Source: Oscillospiraceae bacterium (GTDB lineage: Bacteria; Bacillota_A; Clostridia; Oscillospirales; Oscillospiraceae). Taken from it: DNA of 15,256 bases. This document shows, in pieces, positions 1 to 5,907 of the stretch (position 1 is the first letter of the stretch; the number at the start of each line of letters is the position of its first letter). The notes under the pieces were generated by a model. That model was given only the letters and a program-made list of their open reading frames with translations. It was not told where the DNA came from and ran no database searches. Location of the stretch: NCBI GenBank assembly GCA_017540945.1, contig JAFYAB010000009.1, forward strand, positions 1 through 15,256, in the 5' to 3' direction. Made by a program: the position numbers and the translations under genes.

Positions 1-521
1 GGCTTGCCGTTGACGCCATTGTGAACGCCGCCAACTCGCAGATGCTGGGATGCTTCGTCCCGATGCACACCTGCATCGACAACTGCATCCACACCTTTGC
101 GGGGGTGCAGTTACGTGCGGAATGTAACCGACAGATGAACCAGCTTCGCATCCGCTATGGCAGAGACTACGAGCAGCCCACAGCCATACCGATGTTGACG
201 GACGGATATAACCTTCCGGCGAAAAAGATTATTCATATCGTCGGCCCCATTGTGGAAGATCGGCTGACTCCTGCGCTTGAGAAGGATCTGGCAGACTGCT
301 ATCGCAACACGCTCGACCTCTGCGCCGAGAACGGCCTGCGCAGCGTAGCGTTCTGCTGCATCTCAACGGGTGTATTCCATTTTCCGAATCGGCGGGCGGC
401 GGAAATTGCTGTCGAAACAGTAAGCAAATGGCTGGATGAACACACGGGACAGGTCGACCGGGTGATTTTCAATGTGTTCAAAGACGAGGACAAGACATAT
501 TATGAAGAACTATTACAATAA
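1..521 (+). CDS. Zinc-type macrodomain ADP-ribosyl hydrolase, 5' truncated
   Basis: The reading frame is already open at base 3 and gives LAVDAIVNAANS, the classic macrodomain ADP-ribose-binding motif, so the GTG at 21 lies inside the domain and is not the start; the true N-terminus is off the window. Next comes GCFVPMHTCIDNCIHTFAG. Its Cys, His and Cys match the zinc ligands of the zinc-dependent macrodomains that travel with class M sirtuins. Further on are the substrate-loop stretch ISTGVFHFP and an ordinary macrodomain C-terminus. By family knowledge these enzymes remove ADP-ribose placed on a lipoylated GcvH-like carrier by SirTM. The next gene is a SirTM and overlaps this one by 20 nt, which strongly supports that job. 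The lipoate ligase and GcvH-L genes usually nearby are not visible here. Confidence 0.9.
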   Translation, partial: LAVDAIVNAANSQMLGCFVPMHTCIDNCIHTFAGVQLRAECNRQMNQLRIRYGRDYEQPTAIPMLTDGYNLPAKKIIHIVGPIVEDRLTPALEKDLADCYRNTLDLCAENGLRSVAFCCISTGVFHFPNRRAAEIAVETVSKWLDEHTGQVDRVIFNVFKDEDKTYYEELLQ

Positions 522-1530
522 TCAGCCAAACGGCTATCTGGAATCGATACAAAAAGGTCTTCTCGCTGTGCGTTCCTACGACCTTCGCATGTCTCATGGG
601 ATAGGATCACGGGACGAACAGATCGCAAGGCTGAAAAATGAGCTCGAAACAGCGGATGCTATTGTTGTCGGCGCAGGGGCGGGTCTCTCTACCGCGGCGG
701 GTTTTACTTATGCCGGGGATCGTTTCAAACGGTATTTTTTCGATTTTGAAGAGGCATTCGGCTTTCACGATATGTACACCGGCGGATTTGTTGTGATGAA
801 TGCGGCGCCTGAGGTGATGTGGGCATATTGGGCTAGACACATTTACTTCAACCGCTATCTTCCCGCTCCGAAGCCTGTCTATTCTCAGCTTCTGCAATTA
901 CTTGACGGCAAGGACTACTTCGTGATTACAACGAATGTGGATCATCAGTTTCAGCGTGCGGGCTTCGACAAAAAGAGACTGTTCTATACGCAGGGAGACT
1001 ACGGCCTGTTCCAAAGCGTTGATCCAAAGGTGCGGGAAACCTTCGATAACGAGGAATGGACGATGCGGGCCATGGAAGCGCAAGGCTTTGTAAGAGATGA
1101 AGCCGGCATATTTCGAATCCCGGGGAACGGCACAGTTTCCATGCAGCTCCCGACAGAACTGATCCCCACTTCTCCAAACGGCGATCCGGTCACGATGAAC
1201 CTGCGCTCCGACGATACCTTTGTTGAGGATGCAGGATGGCGCAAGGCGTCGGCTGCGTATTCCGATTTCCTTCGCAGACACGATAATCTGCATGTGCTGT
1301 ATCTGGAGATCGGCGTAGGAGCCAACACCCCGGTCATCATCAAGTATCCCTTCTGGCAAATGACAAGAGACAACAGGCAGGCAACATACGCTTGCTTGAA
1401 TTACGGCGAAGCGTATTGCCCAAGAGAAATTGAGAAACAGGCTATTTGCCTCGATGGCGACACTGCAGAAGTACTGGACGAGATTCAATCTCCAACGGTT
1501 ATACCGTGTATGTCAACGGAACAGCCCTGA
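502..1530 (+). CDS. Class M sirtuin (SirTM), protein ADP-ribosyltransferase
   Basis: 342 residues from the ATG at 502, chosen because GAGGA (486-490) lies 11 nt upstream; an in-frame ATG at 472 would lie deeper in the macrodomain gene. The NAD-binding Rossmann motif VVGAGAGLSTAAG is at about 55-67, TTNVDHQF at 143-150, TQGDYG at 163-168 and EIGVGANTP at 269-277. Canonical sirtuins have a catalytic His-Gly where this protein has Gln-Gly (TQG), as is typical of SirTM, which transfers ADP-ribose rather than deacetylating. The segment between TQGDYG and MNLR, where canonical sirtuins carry four zinc cysteines, contains no cysteine at all. The overlap with the macrodomain gene implies one transcript and a writer/eraser pair. 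Function is assigned by family; the protein target cannot be seen in the window. Confidence 0.92.
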   Translation: MKNYYNNQPNGYLESIQKGLLAVRSYDLRMSHGIGSRDEQIARLKNELETADAIVVGAGAGLSTAAGFTYAGDRFKRYFFDFEEAFGFHDMYTGGFVVMNAAPEVMWAYWARHIYFNRYLPAPKPVYSQLLQLLDGKDYFVITTNVDHQFQRAGFDKKRLFYTQGDYGLFQSVDPKVRETFDNEEWTMRAMEAQGFVRDEAGIFRIPGNGTVSMQLPTELIPTSPNGDPVTMNLRSDDTFVEDAGWRKASAAYSDFLRRHDNLHVLYLEIGVGANTPVIIKYPFWQMTRDNRQATYACLNYGEAYCPREIEKQAICLDGDTAEVLDEIQSPTVIPCMSTEQP

Positions 1531-1661
1531 CAGGCACCAATTGAGATTGAAAACAGTCTCATTGTTTTGCAATCCTGTTTCCCCGCGTCGCTGCATATCA
1601 TTTCATGTCTGTGCAAGGCTGATAAATCCTGTATATACGCATAACAGAGCAAGCCCCGCAG

Positions 1662-1730
1662 GTGATACGGTCCTCATCTCCTGGGTGATATAGCCCTGGC
1701 CTCGCGGGTGATATGCACCAAAGGCAGAGC
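1662..1730 (+). repeat. Three degenerate 23-bp units headed by GTGATA(T)
   Basis: GTGATA starts at 1662, and GTGATAT starts at 1685 and 1708, so the spacing is exactly 23 bp twice. The first two blocks are followed by loosely similar text (CGGTCCTCATC and AGCCCTGGCCTC) and the third diverges. Regular spacing of a shared 6-7-mer suggests a decayed tandem repeat or a protein-binding array. I recall similar GTGATAT-rich intergenic repeats from Clostridia genomes but cannot confirm that here. Confidence 0.5.
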
Positions 1731-1792
1731 TAAAAGTCGGTATCTTTTTTGCTCTACCCTTCCACGTCGGAGATCACTCCGCACGGCTCAAA

Positions 1793-1825
1793 AACGGCAA
1801 CCGCTTTTTGCGGCTGCCGTTTTTT
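1793..1825 (+). terminator. Rho-independent terminator, probably bidirectional
   Basis: AACGGCAACCGC (1793-1804) pairs with GCGGCTGCCGTT (1810-1821) with one mismatch, around a TTTTT loop. On the plus strand a run of six T (1820-1825) follows. On the minus strand the stem is followed by TTTTTGAG. It lies about 260 nt past the SirTM stop and also downstream of the minus-strand XRE gene. Confidence 0.8.
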
Positions 1826-1852
1826 CATCTGTGCTCCATGTCTCCTCCTTTT

Positions 1853-1888
1853 CCCCATCGAACCCGCTGGTGCCGGGCTTCGATGGGG
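1853..1888. repeat. Inverted repeat CCCCATCGA / TCGATGGGG
   Basis: Perfect 9-bp arms, extendable by ACCC/GGGC with a bulge, around a short loop. No T-run follows on either strand, so it is not a standard terminator. Role unknown. Confidence 0.6.
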
Positions 1889-1891
1889 CCC

Positions 1892-1916
1892 CCATATCTG
1901 AGCAAAAAAGATATGG
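1892..1916. repeat. Inverted repeat CCATATCT / AGATATGG
   Basis: Perfect 8-bp arms around a 9-nt A-rich centre, three bases beyond the previous inverted repeat. It could be a binding site or a hairpin; nothing in the context decides. Confidence 0.5.
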
Positions 1917-1937
1917 CTTGGCAGCTGCTCTCCAAAC

Positions 1938-1977
1938 ATAATCACCGTGACAGTCCGTCAACTGCCACGGTGATTAT
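1938..1977 (-). terminator. Strong hairpin just past the XRE stop codon
   Basis: ATAATCACCGTG (1938-1949) pairs perfectly with CACGGTGATTAT (1966-1977). After an A/C mismatch the inner CAGT/ACTG pairs too, leaving a 6-nt loop. It starts 8 nt beyond the stop of the minus-strand regulator, the usual place for a terminator, but no real U-run follows on that strand. It may act as a 3'-end stabiliser, with the hairpin at 1793-1825 doing the terminating. Confidence 0.5.
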
Positions 1978-1985
1978 CTCAATTA

Positions 1986-2228
1986 TCATATAATTTCCTG
2001 TTCCAGGCCGCGGAACAGATCGGAATGAAAAAACTCTTCAATTGGCATATCCAGGCCGTCACAGAGTTTTTTGATCGTGGAGATCGTGACGCTCTTGTTT
2101 CTGCCGCTGACGATGTTATTGACCGTCGATTGGGTCACGCCGCTCATGGTGCAGAGCTTGTTGATGGAGATGTCCCGTTCCCTGCACAATTCCAAAATCC
2201 GTTCTTTGACTGCTTCGCCAATGTTCAT
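1986..2228 (-). CDS. XRE-family helix-turn-helix regulator
   Basis: 80 residues, MNIGEAVKERILELCRERDI onward. The start at 2228 is chosen because GAGGTGAT (complement of 2233-2240) sits just upstream and the product then begins exactly where the HTH_3/XRE domain begins; a longer in-frame ORF back to 2300 lacks such a site. The HTH is at about 21-41, with LCTMSGVTQSTVNNIVSG supplying the turn and recognition helix, and SVTISTIKKLCDGL plus MPIEEFF complete the five-helix XRE fold. It is a single DNA-binding domain without a sensor, like many autoregulated repressors. The start codon and part of the ribosome binding site lie in a perfect 10-bp inverted repeat (2227-2257), and a 15-bp palindrome lies further upstream (2284-2298). 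The target is unknown; the divergent promoter facing the repeat array is the obvious candidate. Confidence 0.85.
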   Translation of the reverse strand: MNIGEAVKERILELCRERDISINKLCTMSGVTQSTVNNIVSGRNKSVTISTIKKLCDGLDMPIEEFFHSDLFRGLEQEII

Positions 2229-2257
2229 CGGTATCACCTCGAAAAGATGATACCGAT
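2227..2257 (-). promoter_or_regulatory. Inverted repeat over the XRE start codon and RBS
   Basis: ATCGGTATCA (2227-2236) and TGATACCGAT (2248-2257) are perfect 10-bp arms 11 nt apart. In the XRE mRNA the downstream arm contains part of the ribosome binding site and the AU of the AUG, so a hairpin could limit translation. As DNA it could also be the operator for the XRE protein itself. Which of the two applies cannot be told from sequence. Confidence 0.6.
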
Positions 2258-2263
2258 TTTCTC

Positions 2264-2298
2264 TTGCAAGGTTTAACGCTATAGAGTTATAATAACTC
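2264..2298 (+). promoter_or_regulatory. Sigma-A-like promoter with a palindrome over the -10 box
   Basis: TTGCAA (2264-2269) and a perfect TATAAT (2288-2293) are 18 bp apart. The -10 box is the centre of the 15-bp palindrome GAGTTAT-A-ATAACTC (2284-2298), a good position for a repressor site. Transcription would begin near 2300, a few bases before the ribosome binding site at 2303-2310, and run into the tandem repeat array and possibly the oxidoreductase gene. Confidence 0.55.
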
Positions 2299-2302
2299 AA
2301 AG

Positions 2303-2318
2303 AGGAGGTGAAGGGTTG
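2303..2318 (+). promoter_or_regulatory. Strong RBS and possible TTG start facing the repeat array
   Basis: AGGAGGTG at 2303-2310 is near-perfect anti-16S complementarity, with a TTG at 2316 at ideal distance. The frame from that TTG stays open through all thirteen repeats to 2867. Because the unit is 28 bp, the frame shifts by one each copy, so the peptide has a 28-residue superrepeat (RADCPRYTGTGRLPALHR and so on). Whether it is translated is unknown, and no protein family is recognised. Confidence 0.35.
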
Positions 2319-2690
2319 CGGGCAGATTGCCCGCGCTACACAGGAACGGGCAGATTGCCCGCGCTACACAGGAACGGGCAGGTTGCCCGCGCTACACAGG
2401 ATGGGGCAGATTGCCCGCGCTACACAGGAGCGGGCGGGTTGCCCGCGCTACACAGGAACGGGCGGGTTGCCCGCGCTACACAGGAACGGGCAGATTGCCC
2501 GCGCTACACAGGAGCGGGCAGATTGCCCGCGCTACACAGGAGCGGGCGGGTTGCCCGCGCTACACAGGATCGGGCAGGTTGCCCGCACTACACAGGAACG
2601 GGCAGATTGCCCGCGCTACACAGGAGCGGGCGGGTTGCCCGCGCTACACAGGAGCGGGCAGATTGCCCGCGCTACACAGGAACGGGCGGG
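2319..2690. repeat. Tandem array of thirteen 28-bp palindrome-bearing units
   Basis: The unit starts every 28 bp from 2319 to 2655, with a partial unit to 2690. Each unit has a short inverted repeat of the type CGGGCA-GAT-TGCCCG followed by the near-constant CGCTACACAGGA. Variation is confined to the last base of the left arm (A or G), the 3-nt loop and the three or four bases after CAGGA, while the right arm is constant; the A-to-G changes keep a G:U pair in RNA. There are no spacers, so it is not CRISPR. All three plus-strand frames are open through the array, whereas the minus strand carries TAG once per unit. Similar GC-rich intergenic minisatellites occur in gut Clostridia, but this unit is not one I can name. 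Confidence 0.9.
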
Positions 2691-2769
2691 GAAAACGTGG
2701 TATGCCCGAGTACCGAAAACGAAGCAGACGGTTCCTCCCCCCGGGAATACTTTTTATGGGGAAAAACCA

Positions 2770-2799
2770 TTTCCCTTTTGGATTGTTTTGTAGTATACT
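2770..2799 (+). promoter_or_regulatory. Possible promoter of the GltD-like gene
   Basis: TATACT (2794-2799) is a good -10 box. The best -35 at 18 bp is TTTCCC (2770-2775), which is poor. It lies in a short AT-rich island between the repeat array and the gene, 52 nt before the start codon. Confidence 0.4.
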
Positions 2800-2850
2800 C
2801 AACAGCAGGAGGGAAAAGGCCTTCTCTACATTGCTCAGGAGGTGCGCATT

Positions 2851-4077
2851 ATGGCCGTACACATTGAAAACGAAGCCAACCGCTGTCTGAACTGCAAGCT
2901 GCCCATGTGCCAGAAGTTCTGCCCTGTTTCCACACCGATCCCCCACATCATCCAGCTGTTCAAAAACCGGCAGCTGGCCCAAGCCGGACAAGAGCTGTTT
3001 GAAAACAATCCAATGAGCGTGATCTGCGCCACCGTCTGCAATCACGAAGCCCAATGCGCGGGACATTGCGTACTGGGCAAAAAGAGCACCCCGGTGCAGT
3101 TCTACGAGATCGAGAAATACATCTCCGATACCTGGCTGGACCGGATGAACCCTGCGCCTGTGGAGAAGAAGGGCAAGGACGTGGCTGTGATCGGCTCCGG
3201 TCCCGCGGGCATGACCGTGGCGATTGTTCTTGCCAGAAACGGCTACGACGTTACCATCTTTGAGCGCAAGCACTACATCGGCGGCATGCTCCGCTACGGT
3301 ATCCCCGAGTTCCGGCTGCCGAAATCCGTTCTGGATCGCTATCAGCGGCTGCTGGGCAAGCTGGGAGTCCGGATCCGTACCGCAACGACCATCGGCGGCG
3401 CGCTGAAGATCGAGGATCTGCTGCGCGACGGTTATTCTTCCGTCTTCGTAGGCGCAGGGGCCTGGCGTCCCCGTACTCTGGGGGTCCACGGCGAATGCCG
3501 CGCCAACGTCCACTTCGGCGTCTCCTATCTGGAGAATGCCGGCAACGTAGATCTGGGAAAGACCGTCGCGGTGATCGGCATGGGCAATGTGGCCATGGAC
3601 GTGGCCCGGACCGCATTCCGTCACGGAGCGGAGCGCGTAATGCTCTTCTCCAGAGACAATTCCGCGACAGCAAGCTCCCACGAAATGAGCTACGCCAACC
3701 TGGACGGCGCGGAGTTTATCTACGGCAAGCAGATCTCCTGCATTACAGCGGAAGGGCCTGTGTTCCGGGATTCCATCCTGGATGAAAACGGTCAGGTGGT
3801 TGGCTGCGGCGAGGAGGAAACGCTGGTTCCCGCCGACTCCATAATCATCGCCATCTCCCAGCGGCCGAAGGACAAGCTGCTTCTCTCCACGGATCACTTG
3901 GAGGGAACAGCCAAGGGTTTGCTGGTGATTGACGAAAACAACATGACCACCGTGGATGGCGTCTTTGCCGCCGGCGACGTGGTGACCGGTCCTCTGACCG
4001 TCGTTCACGCGGTGGACGCCGCGAAGAAAACCGCTGAATGCATGATGCGGTACATGGAACAACCGTCCAAGCAGTAA
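2851..4077 (+). CDS. GltD-like NAD(P)H/FAD iron-sulfur oxidoreductase
   Basis: 408 residues from the ATG at 2851, which has AGGAGGTG six bases upstream (the GTG at 2842 lies inside that site). The N-terminal domain has two cysteine clusters, C12-x2-C15-x4-C20-x3-C24 and C59-x3-C63-x5-C69-x3-C73, the Fer4_20 pattern of GltD and dihydropyrimidine dehydrogenase that binds two [4Fe-4S] clusters. FAD binding: VIGSGPAGM at 113-121 and the late GVFAAGDVVTG. GGMLRYGIPEFRLPK is a family signature, and GMGNVAMDVARTA at 243-255 is the NAD(P)-binding site. By family it moves electrons between NAD(P)H and a partner. No glutamate synthase large subunit, NfnA or other partner is adjacent, so the substrate is open. 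Relatives include the GltD, NfnB and PreT types. It is probably a monocistronic unit, closed by the terminator at 4131. Confidence 0.9.
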   Translation: MAVHIENEANRCLNCKLPMCQKFCPVSTPIPHIIQLFKNRQLAQAGQELFENNPMSVICATVCNHEAQCAGHCVLGKKSTPVQFYEIEKYISDTWLDRMNPAPVEKKGKDVAVIGSGPAGMTVAIVLARNGYDVTIFERKHYIGGMLRYGIPEFRLPKSVLDRYQRLLGKLGVRIRTATTIGGALKIEDLLRDGYSSVFVGAGAWRPRTLGVHGECRANVHFGVSYLENAGNVDLGKTVAVIGMGNVAMDVARTAFRHGAERVMLFSRDNSATASSHEMSYANLDGAEFIYGKQISCITAEGPVFRDSILDENGQVVGCGEEETLVPADSIIIAISQRPKDKLLLSTDHLEGTAKGLLVIDENNMTTVDGVFAAGDVVTGPLTVVHAVDAAKKTAECMMRYMEQPSKQ

Positions 4078-4130
4078 GCGTCGAACCCGTTTCAACGCAG
4101 GATTGATCCTTTTGATCCGAATACGCAATC

Positions 4131-4170
4131 ACGACCTCCGGACGTCGCTTCCGGAGGTCGTTTTCATTTC
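4131..4170 (+). terminator. Rho-independent terminator of the GltD-like gene
   Basis: ACGACCTCCGGA (4131-4142) pairs perfectly with TCCGGAGGTCGT (4150-4161) around a 7-nt loop, followed by TTTTCATTTCT. It lies 54 nt past the stop codon. Confidence 0.93.
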
Positions 4171-4189
4171 TCAGGGGCCAAAAAGCACA

Positions 4190-4441
4190 GGTTTTCCGCA
4201 GATACCAACCCCCGGTTTTTCCCATCATGCAGGACCCGAACGTGCGGCTTCCCCGCTGATTTCCGGAAAACCCGGCCGCCTTCCCGGTGAACCCCAACGC
4301 CAGGGAAGGCTTATACTTTCCAGGCAAAGAAACACGAACATACGAAAAGGACCCAGCGGACCGTCCCCTGTCCCGCATAACGGACCTGCGGGAGCCCCGC
4401 GGAAAAGAAGCGAGTTTTTCCCTTGCTTCTTTTTTTATTTT
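4190..4441 (+). ncRNA. Possible structured RNA or leader before the VTC operon
   Basis: No credible ORF lies here, but potential helices are dense. GGTTTTCCG (4190-4198) matches CGGAAAACC (4264-4272). GCCTTCCC (4278-4285) matches GGGAAGGC (4303-4310), with GGTG/CGCC extending it inward. TCCCGCA (4371-4377) matches TGCGGGA (4387-4393), and the latter overlaps an alternative GCGGG/CCCGC pair (4388-4400). The stretch ends in a terminator. This could be a small RNA, an attenuator leader or simply GC-rich sequence. No clear promoter was found at its left end and I recognise no known riboswitch class. Confidence 0.3.
4403..4441 (+). terminator. Second terminator, 60 nt before the VTC gene
   Basis: AAAAGAAGCGAG (4403-4414) pairs with CTTGCTTCTTTT (4422-4433) with one G:U, around a 7-nt loop, and is followed by TTTATTTTT. 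The GltD-like gene already has a terminator 240 nt earlier, so this one either ends a separate transcript or attenuates the operon that follows. Confidence 0.85.
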
Positions 4442-4462
4442 TAAGTTCAATTTAGGTTGACG

Positions 4463-4471
4463 TGCTATATT
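4463..4471 (+). promoter_or_regulatory. Extended -10 promoter candidate of the VTC operon
   Basis: TGC-TATATT (4463-4471) matches the TGnTATAAT extended -10 form; no convincing -35 is seen. Transcription would start near 4478, just ahead of AAGGAGG (4481-4487), leaving a leader of about 20 nt and placing the promoter after the terminator at 4403-4441. Confidence 0.4.
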
Positions 4472-4499
4472 GACCGCAGAAAGGAGGAATGAGCCCTCA

Positions 4500-5171
4500 A
4501 TGAAGTACCGACATGAATGGAAGCACGAAATCAACACCCTGGATCGGCTGGTGCTGCTGGCACGGCTGAACGCGGTCATGAAGCGGGACGCCCACGCGGT
4601 CAACGGGGCCTATCAGATCCGCAGCCTGTATTTTGACAACGCCAACGACAAAGCCCTGCGGGAGAAGATCGACGGGGTCAACATCCGCGAGAAGTTCCGC
4701 ATCCGCTTTTACAACGGCGACACAAGCTTCATCGTGCTGGAAAAGAAAAGCAAAATCAACGGACTCTGCGCCAAGGAGAGCTGCCGGATCTCCGCGGAGG
4801 AGGCCCGGCGCATCGTGGACGGAGACCTGGGCTGGATGGTCGATTCCGGCCGCCCCCTCTGCGCGGAGCTGTATTCCAAAATGAATTCCCAGGGGCTGCG
4901 TCCGAAAACCATCGTGGACTACACCCGGGACCCCTTCGTCTTTGCCCCCGGCAACGTCCGGGTCACCATCGACCGCGACATCCGCACCGGAGATTTCCGC
5001 ACCGGTTTCCTGAATCCCGGGACCCTGACCCTCCCCGCGGGGGACTCGCCCATGATCCTGGAGGTCAAGTGGGACGAATACCTGCCGGACATCATCAAGG
5101 ACGCAGTCACCATCCCCGGCCGCCGCGTGGCAGCCTTTTCCAAATATGAGCAATGCCGGATTTACGGTTAA
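4500..5171 (+). CDS. VTC-domain polyphosphate polymerase-like protein
   Basis: 223 residues from the ATG at 4500, with GGAGG at 4483-4487. It is a single VTC domain (triphosphate tunnel metalloenzyme fold) from end to end. Tunnel-type basic and acidic strands appear in order: RHEWKHEIN (4-12), YQIRSLYFDN (38-47), KFRIRFYN (65-72), VLEKKSK (79-85), VDYTRDPF (139-146), VRVTIDRDIRT (153-163), MILEVKWDEYLP (185-196) and SKYEQCR (214-220). By analogy with yeast Vtc4 these residues would bind phosphate chains and a metal, and the enzyme may build polyphosphate from ATP. Unlike Vtc4 there is no SPX domain or membrane part in the same protein; the next gene may supply the membrane part. It has no signal peptide, so it is cytosolic. 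It is first in a three-gene operon. Confidence 0.92.
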   Translation: MKYRHEWKHEINTLDRLVLLARLNAVMKRDAHAVNGAYQIRSLYFDNANDKALREKIDGVNIREKFRIRFYNGDTSFIVLEKKSKINGLCAKESCRISAEEARRIVDGDLGWMVDSGRPLCAELYSKMNSQGLRPKTIVDYTRDPFVFAPGNVRVTIDRDIRTGDFRTGFLNPGTLTLPAGDSPMILEVKWDEYLPDIIKDAVTIPGRRVAAFSKYEQCRIYG

Positions 5172-5192
5172 TTTTGAAAGGAGCAGCAAACC

Positions 5193-5894
5193 ATGATTCA
5201 TTCCAACATCCTTCTGGATACCTTCAGCTTCAGCGACATCTTCAAATCCAGCTTTCTGGAGAACATCACCGCCGTCAGCGTCCTGGATATGGCGCTGACT
5301 ATCGCCCTGGCCTTTGGCATCGGCATCTTCATCTTCTTCGTCTATAAGAAGACCTACCGGGGCGTCATGTATTCCTCCTCCTTCGGCACCACCCTGATCG
5401 CCCTGACCATGATCACCTCCCAGGTCATCCTGGCCGTGACCTCCAACGTGGTCCTCTCCCTGGGCATGGTGGGCGCCCTGTCCATCGTCCGCTTCCGTAC
5501 CGCCATCAAGGAGCCCCTGGACATCGCCTTCCTCTTCTGGTCCATCGCGGCAGGCATCATCCTGGCGGCCGGCATGATCCCCCTGGCGGTGATCGGCAGC
5601 GTCATCATCGGCCTGATCCTCCTCTTCTTCGTCAACAAAAAGCCCCATAAGAATCCCTATATCGTGGTCCTGTCCTGCGCCGATCACGCCGCGGAGCAGG
5701 AGGCCATGAAGTATCTGAACGCCCAGACGGAGCGCTGCGTGGTGAAGTCCAAGTCCGCCCAGAACGGCCTGATCGAGCTGAACCTGGAGGTCCGGCTGAA
5801 GGACGACAACACCGATTTCGTCAACACCCTGTCGGATATGAACCACGTCAACAGCGCGGTGCTGGTGAGCTACAACGGCGAATACATGGGTTAA
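5193..5894 (+). CDS. DUF4956 polytopic membrane protein
   Basis: 233 residues, ATG at 5193 with AAAGGAG (5175-5181), 21 nt after the VTC stop. Membrane segments are predicted at about 31-51, 63-83, 110-127 and 129-147, followed by a soluble C-terminal domain (about 150-233). The conserved stretch GALSIVRFRTAIKEPLD (94-110), with two arginines and an acidic residue between membrane segments, is the hallmark of the DUF4956 family. The biochemical role of the family is not established to my knowledge. It is found again and again beside VTC and CotH genes in Firmicutes, which points to a joint function, possibly anchoring the polymerase or passing its product across the membrane. That last part is inference. 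Confidence 0.9.
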   Translation: MIHSNILLDTFSFSDIFKSSFLENITAVSVLDMALTIALAFGIGIFIFFVYKKTYRGVMYSSSFGTTLIALTMITSQVILAVTSNVVLSLGMVGALSIVRFRTAIKEPLDIAFLFWSIAAGIILAAGMIPLAVIGSVIIGLILLFFVNKKPHKNPYIVVLSCADHAAEQEAMKYLNAQTERCVVKSKSAQNGLIELNLEVRLKDDNTDFVNTLSDMNHVNSAVLVSYNGEYMG

Positions 5895-5907
5895 GGAGTG
5901 ATCCCAT

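Larger units (their letters stand above)
1531..1985. other. Gene-free gap between SirTM and the XRE regulator
   Basis: No ORF here has a ribosome binding site or recognisable protein content. The stretch holds three GTGATA(T) blocks at 23-bp spacing, a terminator at 1793-1825 that can serve both converging genes, and three more inverted repeats (1853-1888, 1892-1916, 1938-1977). It looks like the worn edge of an inserted segment, but no transposase remnant was recognised. Confidence 0.6.

Noticed and set aside
1708..1941. Short ORFs on both strands in the SirTM-XRE gap
   Set aside because: They run across a terminator and inverted repeats, lack an RBS, and their peptides only reflect the hairpin sequences.
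2319..2690. Possible CRISPR array
   Set aside because: The 28-bp units are directly abutted with no unique spacers, and no cas gene is in the window.
2644..4128. 494-residue minus-strand ORF
   Set aside because: It lies opposite the GltD-like gene, whose frame has full family motifs and a good RBS; the antisense product resembles nothing.
4103..4444. 113-residue plus-strand ORF between terminators
   Set aside because: It reads straight through a perfect terminator, has no RBS and no recognisable content; the stretch is better seen as non-coding.
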